From NCBI RefSeq assembly GCF_900450765.1, contig NZ_UGGU01000003.1, forward strand, positions 558,001 to 622,000: DNA of 64,000 nt, in the 5' to 3' direction. Below are positions 20,003 to 28,655 of this stretch, piece after piece. The position numbers and the translations under genes are program-made. Under the pieces are notes generated by a model. That model had not been told where the DNA came from. It saw only the letters and a list, made by a program, of their open reading frames with translations, and did not search any database. Source of the stretch: Fusobacterium necrogenes (GTDB taxonomy: Bacteria > Fusobacteriota > Fusobacteriia > Fusobacteriales > Fusobacteriaceae). Numbering within the stretch: the stretch's first letter is position 1; each line of letters starts with the position of its first letter.

Positions 20003-21982
20003 ATGAATATAATAAATATAAATACTTTAAATACAGATTATCCTATAATTTTAGGATGTAATGTAATATCAGAATTAAAAAAATATACAATATCTTATGA
20101 TAAAATATTGATCTTATCAAATGAAGATATTGGATATATATATTTTAGAAAGCTACTAAGGGAACTAAATGATGAGAGAATAAAAACTTTTACAATACCA
20201 GAGGGTGAAAAATTTAAAAATTTAGAAACAATTTCAACTATTTATGATTTTATGGCAAAAGAAAATTTTTCAAGAAAATCTTTGATTATCTCTCTAGGTG
20301 GAGGAGTAGTCTGTGATATGGGAGGATTTGTAGGGGCTACCTATATGAGAGGGATAGATTTTATACAGGTGCCAACTTCGCTTCTTGCTCAGGTTGATGC
20401 AAGTATAGGTGGGAAGACAGCAGTAGACCATCCCAGAGGAAAAAATCTTATAGGAGTATTTAAACAACCTAAAGCTGTAATAATAGATGTAGAATTTTTA
20501 AAAACTCTTCCTAAAGAGCAGTTTTTTTCTGGAATGGCTGAGGTAATTAAACACTCTCTTCTATTGGAGAATAGAGATTATTTTAAATTTTTAATGGAGA
20601 GAAGAGAGAAAATTTTATCTTTGGAAAGTAGCTCATTAATAGAAATGATAAAAAAATCTTGTGAGATAAAGAGAGAAATTGTAGAAAAAGATGAGTTTGA
20701 GTTAGGAGAGAGAGCTTTATTAAATTTAGGACATACCTATGGACACTCTTTAGAAAAACTTTTTAATTTTGAAAATATAACTCATGGGGAGGCAGTAGCT
20801 AAGGGAATAGTTTTTGAATTGGAGCTATCTAAGGTTTTAAATGGAATAGAAGATGAGTTTATCAGTGAGATAAAAGATATTTTTAGAAGTTATGGTTTAA
20901 ATTCAAATCCGATCTATTATCCTGAGAAAATATTGTTGGATGTTATGAAAAAAGATAAGAAAAACTCTTTTGATAAAATAAACTTTATTCTTTTTGATAA
21001 AAATAAAAAAGTGTATAAAGATAGTGTTGAGGTAAAAAATATTTTAGAAGTAAATAATCTATTTTCTTCTAGATATATAAAGGGAATTATTGATATTGGA
21101 ACTAATTCTTGCAGATTATTTTTAGCACAGGTATATGAAGATAGAGAGATAAAGATAGAAAAAGAGATTTCTAAAGATGTAGAGATAGTAAAATTAGGAG
21201 AAGATGTAAATAAAAATGGATATCTAAAAAAAGAAGCTATTAAAAGAACCATAGATTGTTTGAAAAAATATAAGGAGAAGGCTGATAAGTTTGGGGCTAG
21301 TAAAGTAATAGCTTTTGCTACATCTGCTACTAGAGATTCTCAAAATAGAGAGGAATTTTTATCACAAGTGAGAGATATAGGAATAGATATTAGATGTATA
21401 ACTGGAGAAAGAGAGGCTCAACTTAATTTTTTAGGAAACTCAATAGTCTTCAAAGATAGAATTTTGGTTTTAGATATTGGTGGTGGAAGTACAGAGTTTA
21501 CTCTGGGAGAAAATGGAAATATAGAGTTTACTAAAAGTATAAATATTGGAGCTGTAAGAGGAACAGAGAGATTTTTTCCAGAGCAAAACTATACAGAAGA
21601 GAATATAGAAGAGTGTAGAAATTGGATAAAAGAGATGATATCTGGGGTGAAATTTTTAAAAGATAATAATTTTACATTAGTGGGGGTAGCAGGAACAGCT
21701 ACTACTCAAATTTCTGTACAGAAGCAGATGGAGATTTATGATAGCTCAGAGGTACATCTTTCAAAAATAAATTTAGATGAACTTAGACAAAACCTACAAT
21801 TATTTTTATCTTGTGATGGTGAAAAAAGAAAGGAGATTGTAGGTTTAGAAGCAAAAAGAGCTGATGTGATAATAGCTGGAACTATAATCTTGATAACTAT
21901 TATGGAGGAATTAGGTGTAGATAGTATGCTTGTATCAGAGTCGGATAATTTAAATGGAGCAATGATAATTAAAGAGGTATAA
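20003..21982 (+). CDS. aroB: Fusion: 3-dehydroquinate synthase (AroB) + Ppx/GppA phosphatase
   Basis: 659 residues in one uninterrupted frame. Residues 1-352 are a full AroB, which converts DAHP to 3-dehydroquinate: GEKFKN, SLGGGVVCDMGGF, DASIGGKTAVDH, metal ligands Glu180, His244 and His261, and the KKDKKN motif. Residues 356-659 are a short exopolyphosphatase/ppGpp-phosphatase-type domain: IDIGTNSCRLF, ATSATRDSQN, and LDIGGGSTEF, the three phosphate loops. Both halves look catalytically intact. The pairing of a shikimate enzyme with an actin-like phosphatase is unusual. The gene has its own promoter; aroC, aroE and aroQ are elsewhere in the window. Confidence 0.9.
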   Translation: MNIININTLNTDYPIILGCNVISELKKYTISYDKILILSNEDIGYIYFRKLLRELNDERIKTFTIPEGEKFKNLETISTIYDFMAKENFSRKSLIISLGGGVVCDMGGFVGATYMRGIDFIQVPTSLLAQVDASIGGKTAVDHPRGKNLIGVFKQPKAVIIDVEFLKTLPKEQFFSGMAEVIKHSLLLENRDYFKFLMERREKILSLESSSLIEMIKKSCEIKREIVEKDEFELGERALLNLGHTYGHSLEKLFNFENITHGEAVAKGIVFELELSKVLNGIEDEFISEIKDIFRSYGLNSNPIYYPEKILLDVMKKDKKNSFDKINFILFDKNKKVYKDSVEVKNILEVNNLFSSRYIKGIIDIGTNSCRLFLAQVYEDREIKIEKEISKDVEIVKLGEDVNKNGYLKKEAIKRTIDCLKKYKEKADKFGASKVIAFATSATRDSQNREEFLSQVRDIGIDIRCITGEREAQLNFLGNSIVFKDRILVLDIGGGSTEFTLGENGNIEFTKSINIGAVRGTERFFPEQNYTEENIEECRNWIKEMISGVKFLKDNNFTLVGVAGTATTQISVQKQMEIYDSSEVHLSKINLDELRQNLQLFLSCDGEKRKEIVGLEAKRADVIIAGTIILITIMEELGVDSMLVSESDNLNGAMIIKEV

Positions 21983-22062
21983 AATATTCTTATAGAATTG
22001 TTTGGAAAAATATAGTAAAATGTATTAGTTAATAAACAAAGTTTAAAAATATTGGAGGAAAT

Positions 22063-22323
22063 ATGACACCTAGATTAGCAAAAATATTAGATGCTTATGA
22101 TAGTTTTAATAGTACAACAAGAAAGAGACTAGTAGCTGGAAATCTTTATGACTACTTTATGCAAGAGTTCAGAGGAGAAATAGAGATGATATATAACTCT
22201 GCTACAAAGGAAGATATAAAAGAGGATATCAAAGGTATGGCAGAGATAATCTACAAAGAGGAAGAGAAAGAAAAAAGAGATTTTTTAGTGGGTGTACTTG
22301 TAGATATAGTAAAAATGATGTAA
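22063..22323 (+). CDS. Small protein of unknown function heading the sel operon
   Basis: 86 residues, all-helical in appearance: LAKILDAYDSFNSTTRKRLVAGNLYDYFMQEF, then an acidic helix and a hydrophobic C-terminal helix (FLVGVLVDIVKMM). No family recognised. SD TGGAGGAAAT and the 24-base gap to selD suggest real translation and cotranscription with the selenium genes, but a selenium role is only a guess from place. Confidence 0.6.
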   Translation: MTPRLAKILDAYDSFNSTTRKRLVAGNLYDYFMQEFRGEIEMIYNSATKEDIKEDIKGMAEIIYKEEEKEKRDFLVGVLVDIVKMM

Positions 22324-22347
22324 AGTTATACAGATGAGGTGAGTGAG

Positions 22348-23376
22348 TTGGATAAATTGCATTTAGATAGATGCTCAATTGGTGGTTGAGCAAGTAAAAT
22401 AGGACCAGAGGTTCTTTCAGAAATATTACATGGTCTTCCGAGTGTGGAAGATAAAAATTTAATAGTAGGATTTGAAAAATCAGATGATGCTGCTGTATAT
22501 AAACTAACTGAAGATTTAGCAATTATACAGACGTTGGATTTTTTTACTCCTATGACAGATGACCCATATATTTTTGGACAGATAGCTGCGGCAAATTCAC
22601 TAAGTGATGTGTATGCTATGGGAGGACAGCCTAAGACAGCTATGAATATAGTATGTTTTCCACAAAAGATGGATATAAAAATATTGGGAAAGATATTGAG
22701 AGGTGGAGCTGAAAAGGTAATGGAAGCTGGAGCTGTTCTAAGTGGTGGACACTCTATACATGATCCAGAGGTAAAGTATGGGCTTTCAGTAACAGGAATA
22801 GCACACCCAGATAAGATTTTAAAAAATCATGGTTGTGAAAATGGAGATATCTTAATATGTACTAAAAAGCTTGGAACAGGTATAGTTACAACTGCATCAA
22901 AGGTAAATCTTGCAAGTAAAGAGGCAATAGATGAGTCTGTAAAACAGATGACTACTTTGAATAAATACGCTGCTGAGATAATTGTAAATTATCCTATTAC
23001 AGCTTGTACAGATATAACAGGATTTGGTTTTTTAGGACATGCATATGAGATGGCAAAAGGTTCTGATAAAACATTGGTGTTTGAAGGAGATTTTATTCCA
23101 TATATAGCAGATGCTAAAGAGTATGCTAAAGAGTTTTTAATAACTACTGGAGGACAACAAAATAGAAATTTTATAGGTAGAGATATAGATTTTGGAAAAA
23201 CTCCTCTTTGGTTACAAGAGATAATGTTTGACCCACAAACTTCAGGTGGACTTTTATTCTCTGTAAAAAAAGAGCAAGTAGGAGTTCTTATGAAAGAGTT
23301 TCAAGAAAAGAATATAGATGCCTATATAATAGGTTCCGTTGAAGAGAAAAAAGAGAAATATTTAATTGTGAGGTAG
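22348..23376 (+). CDS. selD: Selenide, water dikinase SelD (selenocysteine-containing)
   Basis: Makes selenophosphate from selenide and ATP for Sec-tRNA synthesis. I extend the frame through an in-frame TGA at 22387-22389: it begins at TTG 22348 (GAGGTG 6 bases upstream), and reads MDKLHLDRCSIGG-Sec-ASK, placing Sec at residue 14 where other SelDs have the catalytic Cys or Sec. Total 342 residues including Sec. The rest is a normal SelD: FFTPMTDDPYIFGQIAAANSLSD, GGHSI, TDITGFGFLGHA, and DPQTSGGLL. Reading from the GTG at 22444 would miss the catalytic loop. A hairpin just downstream fits a bacterial SECIS. selA starts 3 bases after its stop. Confidence 0.95.
22387..22415 (+). promoter_or_regulatory. 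Sec codon (TGA) and candidate bSECIS hairpin of selD
   Basis: TGA at 22387-22389. AGGACC (22401-22406) pairs with GGTTCT (22410-22415) across the loop AGA; the apical loop lies about 17 bases after TGA, within the range known for bacterial SECIS elements recognised by SelB. Confidence 0.65.
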
Positions 23377-23379
23377 AAG

Positions 23380-24741
23380 ATGAATAATCTTTTTCGTAAA
23401 CTTCCTAAACTAGATATACTTATGAAAGATGAAAAATTAGATGAGTGTAGAGAGAAGTTAAATTATAACACTTTATACACTCTAGTAAAAAATGAGATAG
23501 ATAGTTTTAGAGAGAAAATAAAAAATAGAGAGATAGAGGATTTTGAAGTAGAAGACATAATAAAAAATATCCTAGATAGATCAAAATTTGCTGGGAATAA
23601 TAAGCTAAAAAAAGTAATTAATGGAAGTGGTGTAATTATCCACACAAACCTTGGACGTTCTGTACTTAATAAAAAAATAGCAGAGAAGATGGGAGAGGTA
23701 GTAAGTAATTATAATAACCTTGAGTATGATTTGGAAACAGGAAAAAGAGGACATAGAAACTCACATGTTGAGGAATTGATATGTAAGATAACAGGAGCAG
23801 AGGGAGCTCTAGTAGTTAATAATAATGCTGCTGCTGTAATCATCTGTTTAAATGAATTTGCTAGAGGAAAAAACTCTATTGTATCAAGAGGGGAATTAGT
23901 AGAGATTGGTGGTTCTTTTAGAATACCAGATATAATGGAACTATCTGGTTCAAAACTAAAAGAGGTAGGGACTACAAATAAGACTAATATTTCAGATTAT
24001 GAAAGAGCTATTGATGAGGAAACTGCACTTATTTTAAAGGTTCATAGGTCAAATTTTAAAATAACAGGATTTACTGATGAGGTAGGAAATAGAGATATAG
24101 CAAACCTTGGAAAAGAGAATGGAATACTTACTATGGAAGATTTAGGAAGTGGAGTTCTTGTAGATTTTTCAAAATATGGAGTAGTGAAAGAGCCTACTGT
24201 ACAGGAGAGCATCTCTTCTGGAATAGATATAATTACAATAAGTGGAGATAAACTCTTAGGTGGACCACAGTGTGGTATTATTTTAGCTAAACAAGAGTAT
24301 ATAGCAAGACTTAAGAAAAATCAGTATCTGAGAGCTTTTAGAGTGGATAAACTAGTTTTATCTGCTTTGGAAGGAACACTAAGATACTACCTTGATGAGA
24401 GAGAAGCTGTAAGAGAGATACCTACTCTTAGAATGATAACCGAGGATAAAAAAGAGGTATTAAAAAGAGCAGAGAAACTTCAAAAAATGCTGATAGAAAA
24501 AAATATATCTACAAGTATAATAGAAACTAGAGCAAAAATAGGTGGAGGCTCTATGCCAGAAGAAACTGTACCTAGTTATGCTTTAGTATTTACAGGAGAT
24601 GCTGTAAAATTAGAAAAGTATTTCCGTACTGGAGATATAAATATAATTGGAAGAGTAGCTGATGACTCATTTATCTTAGATATGAAAACTATAAGAGATG
24701 AGGATATGGAAATAATAGTAGAAAAAGCTATTAATATGTAA
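23380..24741 (+). CDS. selA: L-seryl-tRNA(Sec) selenium transferase SelA
   Basis: Converts Ser-tRNA(Sec) to Sec-tRNA(Sec) with selenophosphate, using PLP. 453 residues, normal length. Family landmarks: NGSGVIIHTNLGRS, NNNAAAVIICLNEFA, EDLGSGVLVDF, and SGDKLLGGPQCGII with Lys291 as PLP Lys. Starts 3 bases after selD. Confidence 0.97.
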   Translation: MNNLFRKLPKLDILMKDEKLDECREKLNYNTLYTLVKNEIDSFREKIKNREIEDFEVEDIIKNILDRSKFAGNNKLKKVINGSGVIIHTNLGRSVLNKKIAEKMGEVVSNYNNLEYDLETGKRGHRNSHVEELICKITGAEGALVVNNNAAAVIICLNEFARGKNSIVSRGELVEIGGSFRIPDIMELSGSKLKEVGTTNKTNISDYERAIDEETALILKVHRSNFKITGFTDEVGNRDIANLGKENGILTMEDLGSGVLVDFSKYGVVKEPTVQESISSGIDIITISGDKLLGGPQCGIILAKQEYIARLKKNQYLRAFRVDKLVLSALEGTLRYYLDEREAVREIPTLRMITEDKKEVLKRAEKLQKMLIEKNISTSIIETRAKIGGGSMPEETVPSYALVFTGDAVKLEKYFRTGDINIIGRVADDSFILDMKTIRDEDMEIIVEKAINM

Positions 24742-24774
24742 AAAAATTGAGATAATGAGAAGGGGGTGAGAAGA

Positions 24775-26634
24775 GTGAGAGATATAGTAGTGGGAATGGC
24801 AGGACATATAGATCACGGAAAAACAACAGTAGTAAAATATCTTACAGGAGTGGATACTGATACATTACCAGAGGAAAAATCTAGAGGAATGACAATAAAT
24901 TTAGGTTTTACTCAGATAAAGTTTGACGATGGAAGTAGAGTTGGACTTATAGATGTACCTGGGCATGAAAAATTTATAAAAAATATGAGTGCAGGGGTTT
25001 CAGGTGTGGATTATCTGCTTATGGTGATAGCTTGTGATGATGGAATTATGCCACAGACAGAAGAACATTTCCAGATATTAAAACTCTTTGGTGTAAAAAA
25101 AGGAATGATACTTCTTACAAAGAGAGATTTAGTAGATGAGAAGAGATATGAAGAGGTAAAAAAACAGTGTAGGGAGTATTTTAAAGGGAGTTTTTTAGAA
25201 AACTCTCCTCTTCTCCCTCTTTCAATAATCGATATTGAAAGTTATAACACTCTTAAAAATTTATTGAAAGATGAGTTAAAAAAAATAGATTTAGAAGAGA
25301 AAGAGAGATACTTTCGAATGGATATAGATAGAGTATTCTCTGTAAAAGGTTTTGGTTGTGTAGTAACGGGAACAGTAAAAAGTGGAAAGATAAGTATAGG
25401 TGATACTCTTACAATCTATCCTCAAAATAAAATGGTAAAGGTAAAAGGGTTAGAATCTCACGGAGAAAAAAAGGATAGTATAGGAACAGGAAATAGATGT
25501 GCTATAAATCTAGCTGGAATCGAAAGTAGTGAGATAAAAAGAGGAGATATTATAGGAAAATCTATTTTAACAGGAGATAGAATAGAGTGTAAATTAACTC
25601 TTTTAGAGAACTCTCCTAAGATAAAAAATAATCATAGAATAAGATTAAATATTGGAACTGATGAGATAATAGGAAGAGTAAAAATTTATGAAAAAAATTA
25701 TATTTTAGCTGGAGAATCAGCTTTTGTACAAATAGATTTAGAAGAGGTATTAGGGGGAGTATTAAAAGAGAGAGGAATAGTTAGAAATTACTCTCCAATA
25801 TCTACAATTGGTGGAATAGAGCTTTTGGATTTTTCTAAAAAAGAGTTTAATAGAAAAGATATAAAACAGATAGAATTACTTAAGGTGTTATCTCAAGAGG
25901 ACAATGAAAAAAAAGTAGAAGAGTTAATAAAAACTGATAGAGAGTTAGAGGATATTTTTTCTCTTTTTGGGGAGAAAATTTCGTTAAAAAATCTCATTGA
26001 AGCTAAGAAGATTTTCCTTTTGGATAAAAAATATATTCATAGAGATATACTCTTAGAAAAAATTTCTATAATAGTAGATGAGTTAGAAAAATTTTATAGT
26101 GAGAATAGATTAATGAGAGGAATTTTAAAATCTCAAATAAAAGAGAGGTATTTTAAAGATTATTCTTTAAAAGATTATAATAAATTTTTTGATTTAGATT
26201 TAGTAAAAGAGAAGATAATAGTAGTAAATGAGCTAGTGGCTTTAAAAGAGTTTAAAATAAGATTAAATAAAGAGGAAAAAGATATGAAAGAGGAGATTTT
26301 TTCCTATTATAAAGAGCAAAAATTTAATTTGAAACCTTATTCCTACTACTTGAAAGTTACTAAAGATAAAAATTTATTTGAACAAGTGCATAGATATATG
26401 GTTGAAGAGGGATTTATTCAATATTTAGAAGAGGAGTACTACATATTAAATGGATATTTAAAAGAGAGTACAAAGCTTATTAAAAATTTTCTTGAAAAAA
26501 ATGGGAAAATACAAGTGAAAGAGGCAAAAGAGGTATTGAATAATAGTAGAGATAGTAGTATACTTATCTTAAGGAAATTAGATGCTCTAAAAGTGACTAA
26601 AAATATAGATGGAATCAGAATGTTGAGAGAATAG
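24775..26634 (+). CDS. selB: Selenocysteine-specific elongation factor SelB
   Basis: GTPase that brings Sec-tRNA to UGA codons with a SECIS hairpin. I use GTG at 24775, 5 bases after GGGGGTGA, giving 619 residues starting MRDIVVGMAGHIDHGKTT; the in-frame GTG at 24766 lies within the SD. G motifs: GHIDHGKT, DVPGHEKF, TKRDL. The EF-Tu-like half (to about 330) is followed by a winged-helix mRNA-binding tail (about 390-619, LREKNG-type repeats), which binds SECIS. SelB size is in the normal range. Confidence 0.95.
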   Translation: MRDIVVGMAGHIDHGKTTVVKYLTGVDTDTLPEEKSRGMTINLGFTQIKFDDGSRVGLIDVPGHEKFIKNMSAGVSGVDYLLMVIACDDGIMPQTEEHFQILKLFGVKKGMILLTKRDLVDEKRYEEVKKQCREYFKGSFLENSPLLPLSIIDIESYNTLKNLLKDELKKIDLEEKERYFRMDIDRVFSVKGFGCVVTGTVKSGKISIGDTLTIYPQNKMVKVKGLESHGEKKDSIGTGNRCAINLAGIESSEIKRGDIIGKSILTGDRIECKLTLLENSPKIKNNHRIRLNIGTDEIIGRVKIYEKNYILAGESAFVQIDLEEVLGGVLKERGIVRNYSPISTIGGIELLDFSKKEFNRKDIKQIELLKVLSQEDNEKKVEELIKTDRELEDIFSLFGEKISLKNLIEAKKIFLLDKKYIHRDILLEKISIIVDELEKFYSENRLMRGILKSQIKERYFKDYSLKDYNKFFDLDLVKEKIIVVNELVALKEFKIRLNKEEKDMKEEIFSYYKEQKFNLKPYSYYLKVTKDKNLFEQVHRYMVEEGFIQYLEEEYYILNGYLKESTKLIKNFLEKNGKIQVKEAKEVLNNSRDSSILILRKLDALKVTKNIDGIRMLRE

Positions 26635-26643
26635 GAGGTAGCT

Positions 26644-27219
26644 GTGATAAAAGTAGATGCTATTGGACAAGTGTGTCCAGTACCAATTATAATGACAAAA
26701 AATGCTTTAAAGGATATAGAAGAAGGACAAGTAGAAGTATCTGTTGATAATAGAATTTCATTAGAAAATTTACAGAAAATGTCAAAAGAGATGGGATATG
26801 ACTACACAGTAGAAGAGAGTGGAGATATTTTTAAAATTATAATCAATAAAATGAGAGAGAGCGTAGAGGTAAGAGAGTGTGAAGAAAATACAATTGTAGT
26901 TATAGATTCCTTACATATGGGTAAAGGAGATATAGAGTTAGGAAGAATACTTATGAAAGGATTTATTTATACACTTTCAGAGATGGAAGAGTTACCTAAA
27001 ACAATTCTTTTCTATAATGAAGGAGTTAAACTTGCAATAGAGGGAGCAGAGAGTTTACAAGATTTAAAATCTTTAGAAGAGAGAGGAGTAGAGATTTTAT
27101 CTTGTGGAACTTGTTTGAATTTTTATGGAATAGCTGAAAAATTAAGAGTAGGAAGTGTTACTAATATGTATACTATTCTTGAAAGGCAGATGAAAGCTAC
27201 AAGGGTGATTAAACCATAA
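26644..27219 (+). CDS. yedF: YedF, sulfurtransferase-like selenium metabolism protein
   Basis: 191 residues, start GTG behind AGGAGGTAG. N-terminal TusA-like SirA domain (VDAIGQVCPVPIIMTKNAL, Cys in the CP motif), C-terminal DsrE-like domain with VVIDSLHMGKGD and a CGTCLNFYG motif. YedF is consistently found with selDAB in bacteria and archaea and is thought to handle selenium or sulfur delivery. One base overlap with the next gene. Confidence 0.9.
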   Translation: MIKVDAIGQVCPVPIIMTKNALKDIEEGQVEVSVDNRISLENLQKMSKEMGYDYTVEESGDIFKIIINKMRESVEVRECEENTIVVIDSLHMGKGDIELGRILMKGFIYTLSEMEELPKTILFYNEGVKLAIEGAESLQDLKSLEERGVEILSCGTCLNFYGIAEKLRVGSVTNMYTILERQMKATRVIKP

Positions 27220-27479
27220 TGAAAGTTGAAAAGTTTCTATTATTAGTTTCAAACTCCACTCATTATGTGATGAAATTAGAAAAACTCTTGCAAAATTTTA
27301 AAATATGTTGTAGAATAATACCGTTGCCTAAAGAGATAAGTGTTGGGTGTGGTCTTTCTATTAGAGCAGAGCTTTCTGACAAAGAGATAATTGAAAAAAT
27401 TCTAAAAGATAATGAAGTTGAAGTAAGTAAGTATCTTGTAGAAAAAGAGGGATTTAAGAAAAAAGTAGAGAAAATTTAA
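27219..27479 (+). CDS. DUF3343 small protein (putative Se/S carrier)
   Basis: 86 residues. Ferredoxin-fold-like order of beta and alpha elements and the family motif PLPKEISVGCGLSIRAE with a single conserved Cys. DUF3343 proteins are commonly called putative Se/S carriers from their link to selenium and sulfur genes. Its ATG overlaps the yedF stop (TAATG). Its own stop is 1 base ahead of tRNA-Sec. Confidence 0.82.
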   Translation: MKVEKFLLLVSNSTHYVMKLEKLLQNFKICCRIIPLPKEISVGCGLSIRAELSDKEIIEKILKDNEVEVSKYLVEKEGFKKKVEKI

Positions 27480-27480
27480 T

Positions 27481-27572
27481 GGAAGCGGGAGAAAACTGGT
27501 GTTTTCAGCAGTCTTCAAAACTGTAGGGTGGCTTAGGTCATTGGTAGGTTCGATTCCTACACGCTTCCGCCA
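27481..27572 (+). tRNA. selC: tRNA-Sec (anticodon TCA)
   Basis: Reads GGAAGCGG...CGCTTCCGCCA: acceptor arm GGAAGCG/CGCTTCC, encoded CCA, T arm GTAGG TTCGATT CCTAC, anticodon arm CAGT CTTCAAA ACTG with TCA, and the long extra arm expected of a Sec or Ser tRNA. It begins 1 base after the stop codon of the preceding gene, with no room for a promoter, so it must be excised from the sel mRNA. Confidence 0.97.
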
Positions 27573-27606
27573 AAACAAAACATTATAAATAAATATTTAA
27601 AATATA

Positions 27607-27646
27607 AGAAAAATTTGCTTTAATAGAGTAAATTTTTCTTTTTTTA
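27607..27646 (+). terminator. Terminator of the sel operon
   Basis: AGAAAAATTT pairs with AAATTTTTCT, loop 13 bases, then TTTTTTT. Lies 35 bases after tRNA-Sec. Confidence 0.75.
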
Positions 27647-27868
27647 TAAAGATTGTAATGTTAAATAAATAGAGGAATAAGAGTTAAAAAATTGAGTGAT
27701 TTATAAAGAAAATCAGAAAGTTAGTAAAATTAGAAATTTTGAATTTTAAATGCTTAAATAGAGAGTTTTTGTCAATAAAAAAACTACATCCTTCACTTTA
27801 GATAACTAAAGCTTTAGATGTAGTATGTAGCTTATTAAATTTTATAATACTAACTTAATTAAATAGAG
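27647..27868. other. Gap between the sel operon and coaX
   Basis: AT-rich with no gene seen. Only the minus-strand terminator at 27775-27823 stands out. Confidence 0.6.
27775..27823 (-). terminator. Terminator after coaX
   Basis: On the minus strand CTACATC...GATGTAG with an inner CTTTAG/CTAAAG pair, followed by TTTTTTTATT. Confidence 0.75.
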
Positions 27869-28639
27869 TTATTTATTATTTTGATAGAGAGTGTATAGGC
27901 CTTTGATACTCAAATCAGATTGATATACATCAATTTCATCTATTTCAGCTGAAAGTATTTTACCAAGACCACCAGTGGCAACTACAAAATATTCTTCTCC
28001 AACTTCTTCTTTTATCTTTTTTATGATATGTTTTATTTGACCAGCATATCCATAGAAAATACCAGCTTGTATAGCTGAGATAGTATCGTGTCCTAGAACA
28101 CTTTCGGGATTAGAGAATTTTACTTTAGGTAATTTTGCAGTATTTCCACATAGAGCATTGATACTCATTTCTATTCCAGGAAGGATACCTCCACCTATAT
28201 AGACATTTTCTTTTAGTACTTCATAAGTAGTAGCAGTTCCTAGATCTAAAGTTATTAGGTTTTTATGAGGATATTCTTTTAAAGCTTGGGCTATATTAGC
28301 TATTCTATCTGCACCAAAACCTGTTGGATTAACTTTTTCATCAAATGTAAAGTCTAACTTTAGATTTAGATCAACTAGCATAGGTTCGATATCGAAATAT
28401 TTCCTACCAAAGAATTGAAAAATAGTTATTAAATTAGGAACTACTGAAGATAGAACGATTCCACTGACTTTTTCAATTTCTATTCCATTAAATTTTGAGA
28501 TATTTCTAAAGTATGAAAAATATTCATCTTCTGTCAATCGTTCATTTGTTGCGATCCTAAAAGTAAGTAAAATATTTCCTTTTTCATCAAAAATTCCTGT
28601 TACAATATGAGTATTTCCTATATCAACAGTTATAAGCAT
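27869..28639 (-). CDS. coaX: Type III pantothenate kinase
   Basis: First step of CoA synthesis, phosphorylating pantothenate. 256 residues, normal for CoaX. Actin-like phosphate loops: VDIGNTHIVTG at the start, FGADRIANIAQA, and LDLGTATTYEV. SD AAGGTGG. Follows the aminopeptidase gene by 16 bases in the same direction. Confidence 0.95.
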   Translation of the reverse strand: MLITVDIGNTHIVTGIFDEKGNILLTFRIATNERLTEDEYFSYFRNISKFNGIEIEKVSGIVLSSVVPNLITIFQFFGRKYFDIEPMLVDLNLKLDFTFDEKVNPTGFGADRIANIAQALKEYPHKNLITLDLGTATTYEVLKENVYIGGGILPGIEMSINALCGNTAKLPKVKFSNPESVLGHDTISAIQAGIFYGYAGQIKHIIKKIKEEVGEEYFVVATGGLGKILSAEIDEIDVYQSDLSIKGLYTLYQNNK

Positions 28640-28655
28640 AAAACACCACCTTAAA

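Noticed and set aside
22444-23376. SelD starting at GTG 22444
   Set aside because: It lacks the catalytic N-terminal loop; the frame continues upstream through a TGA read as Sec.
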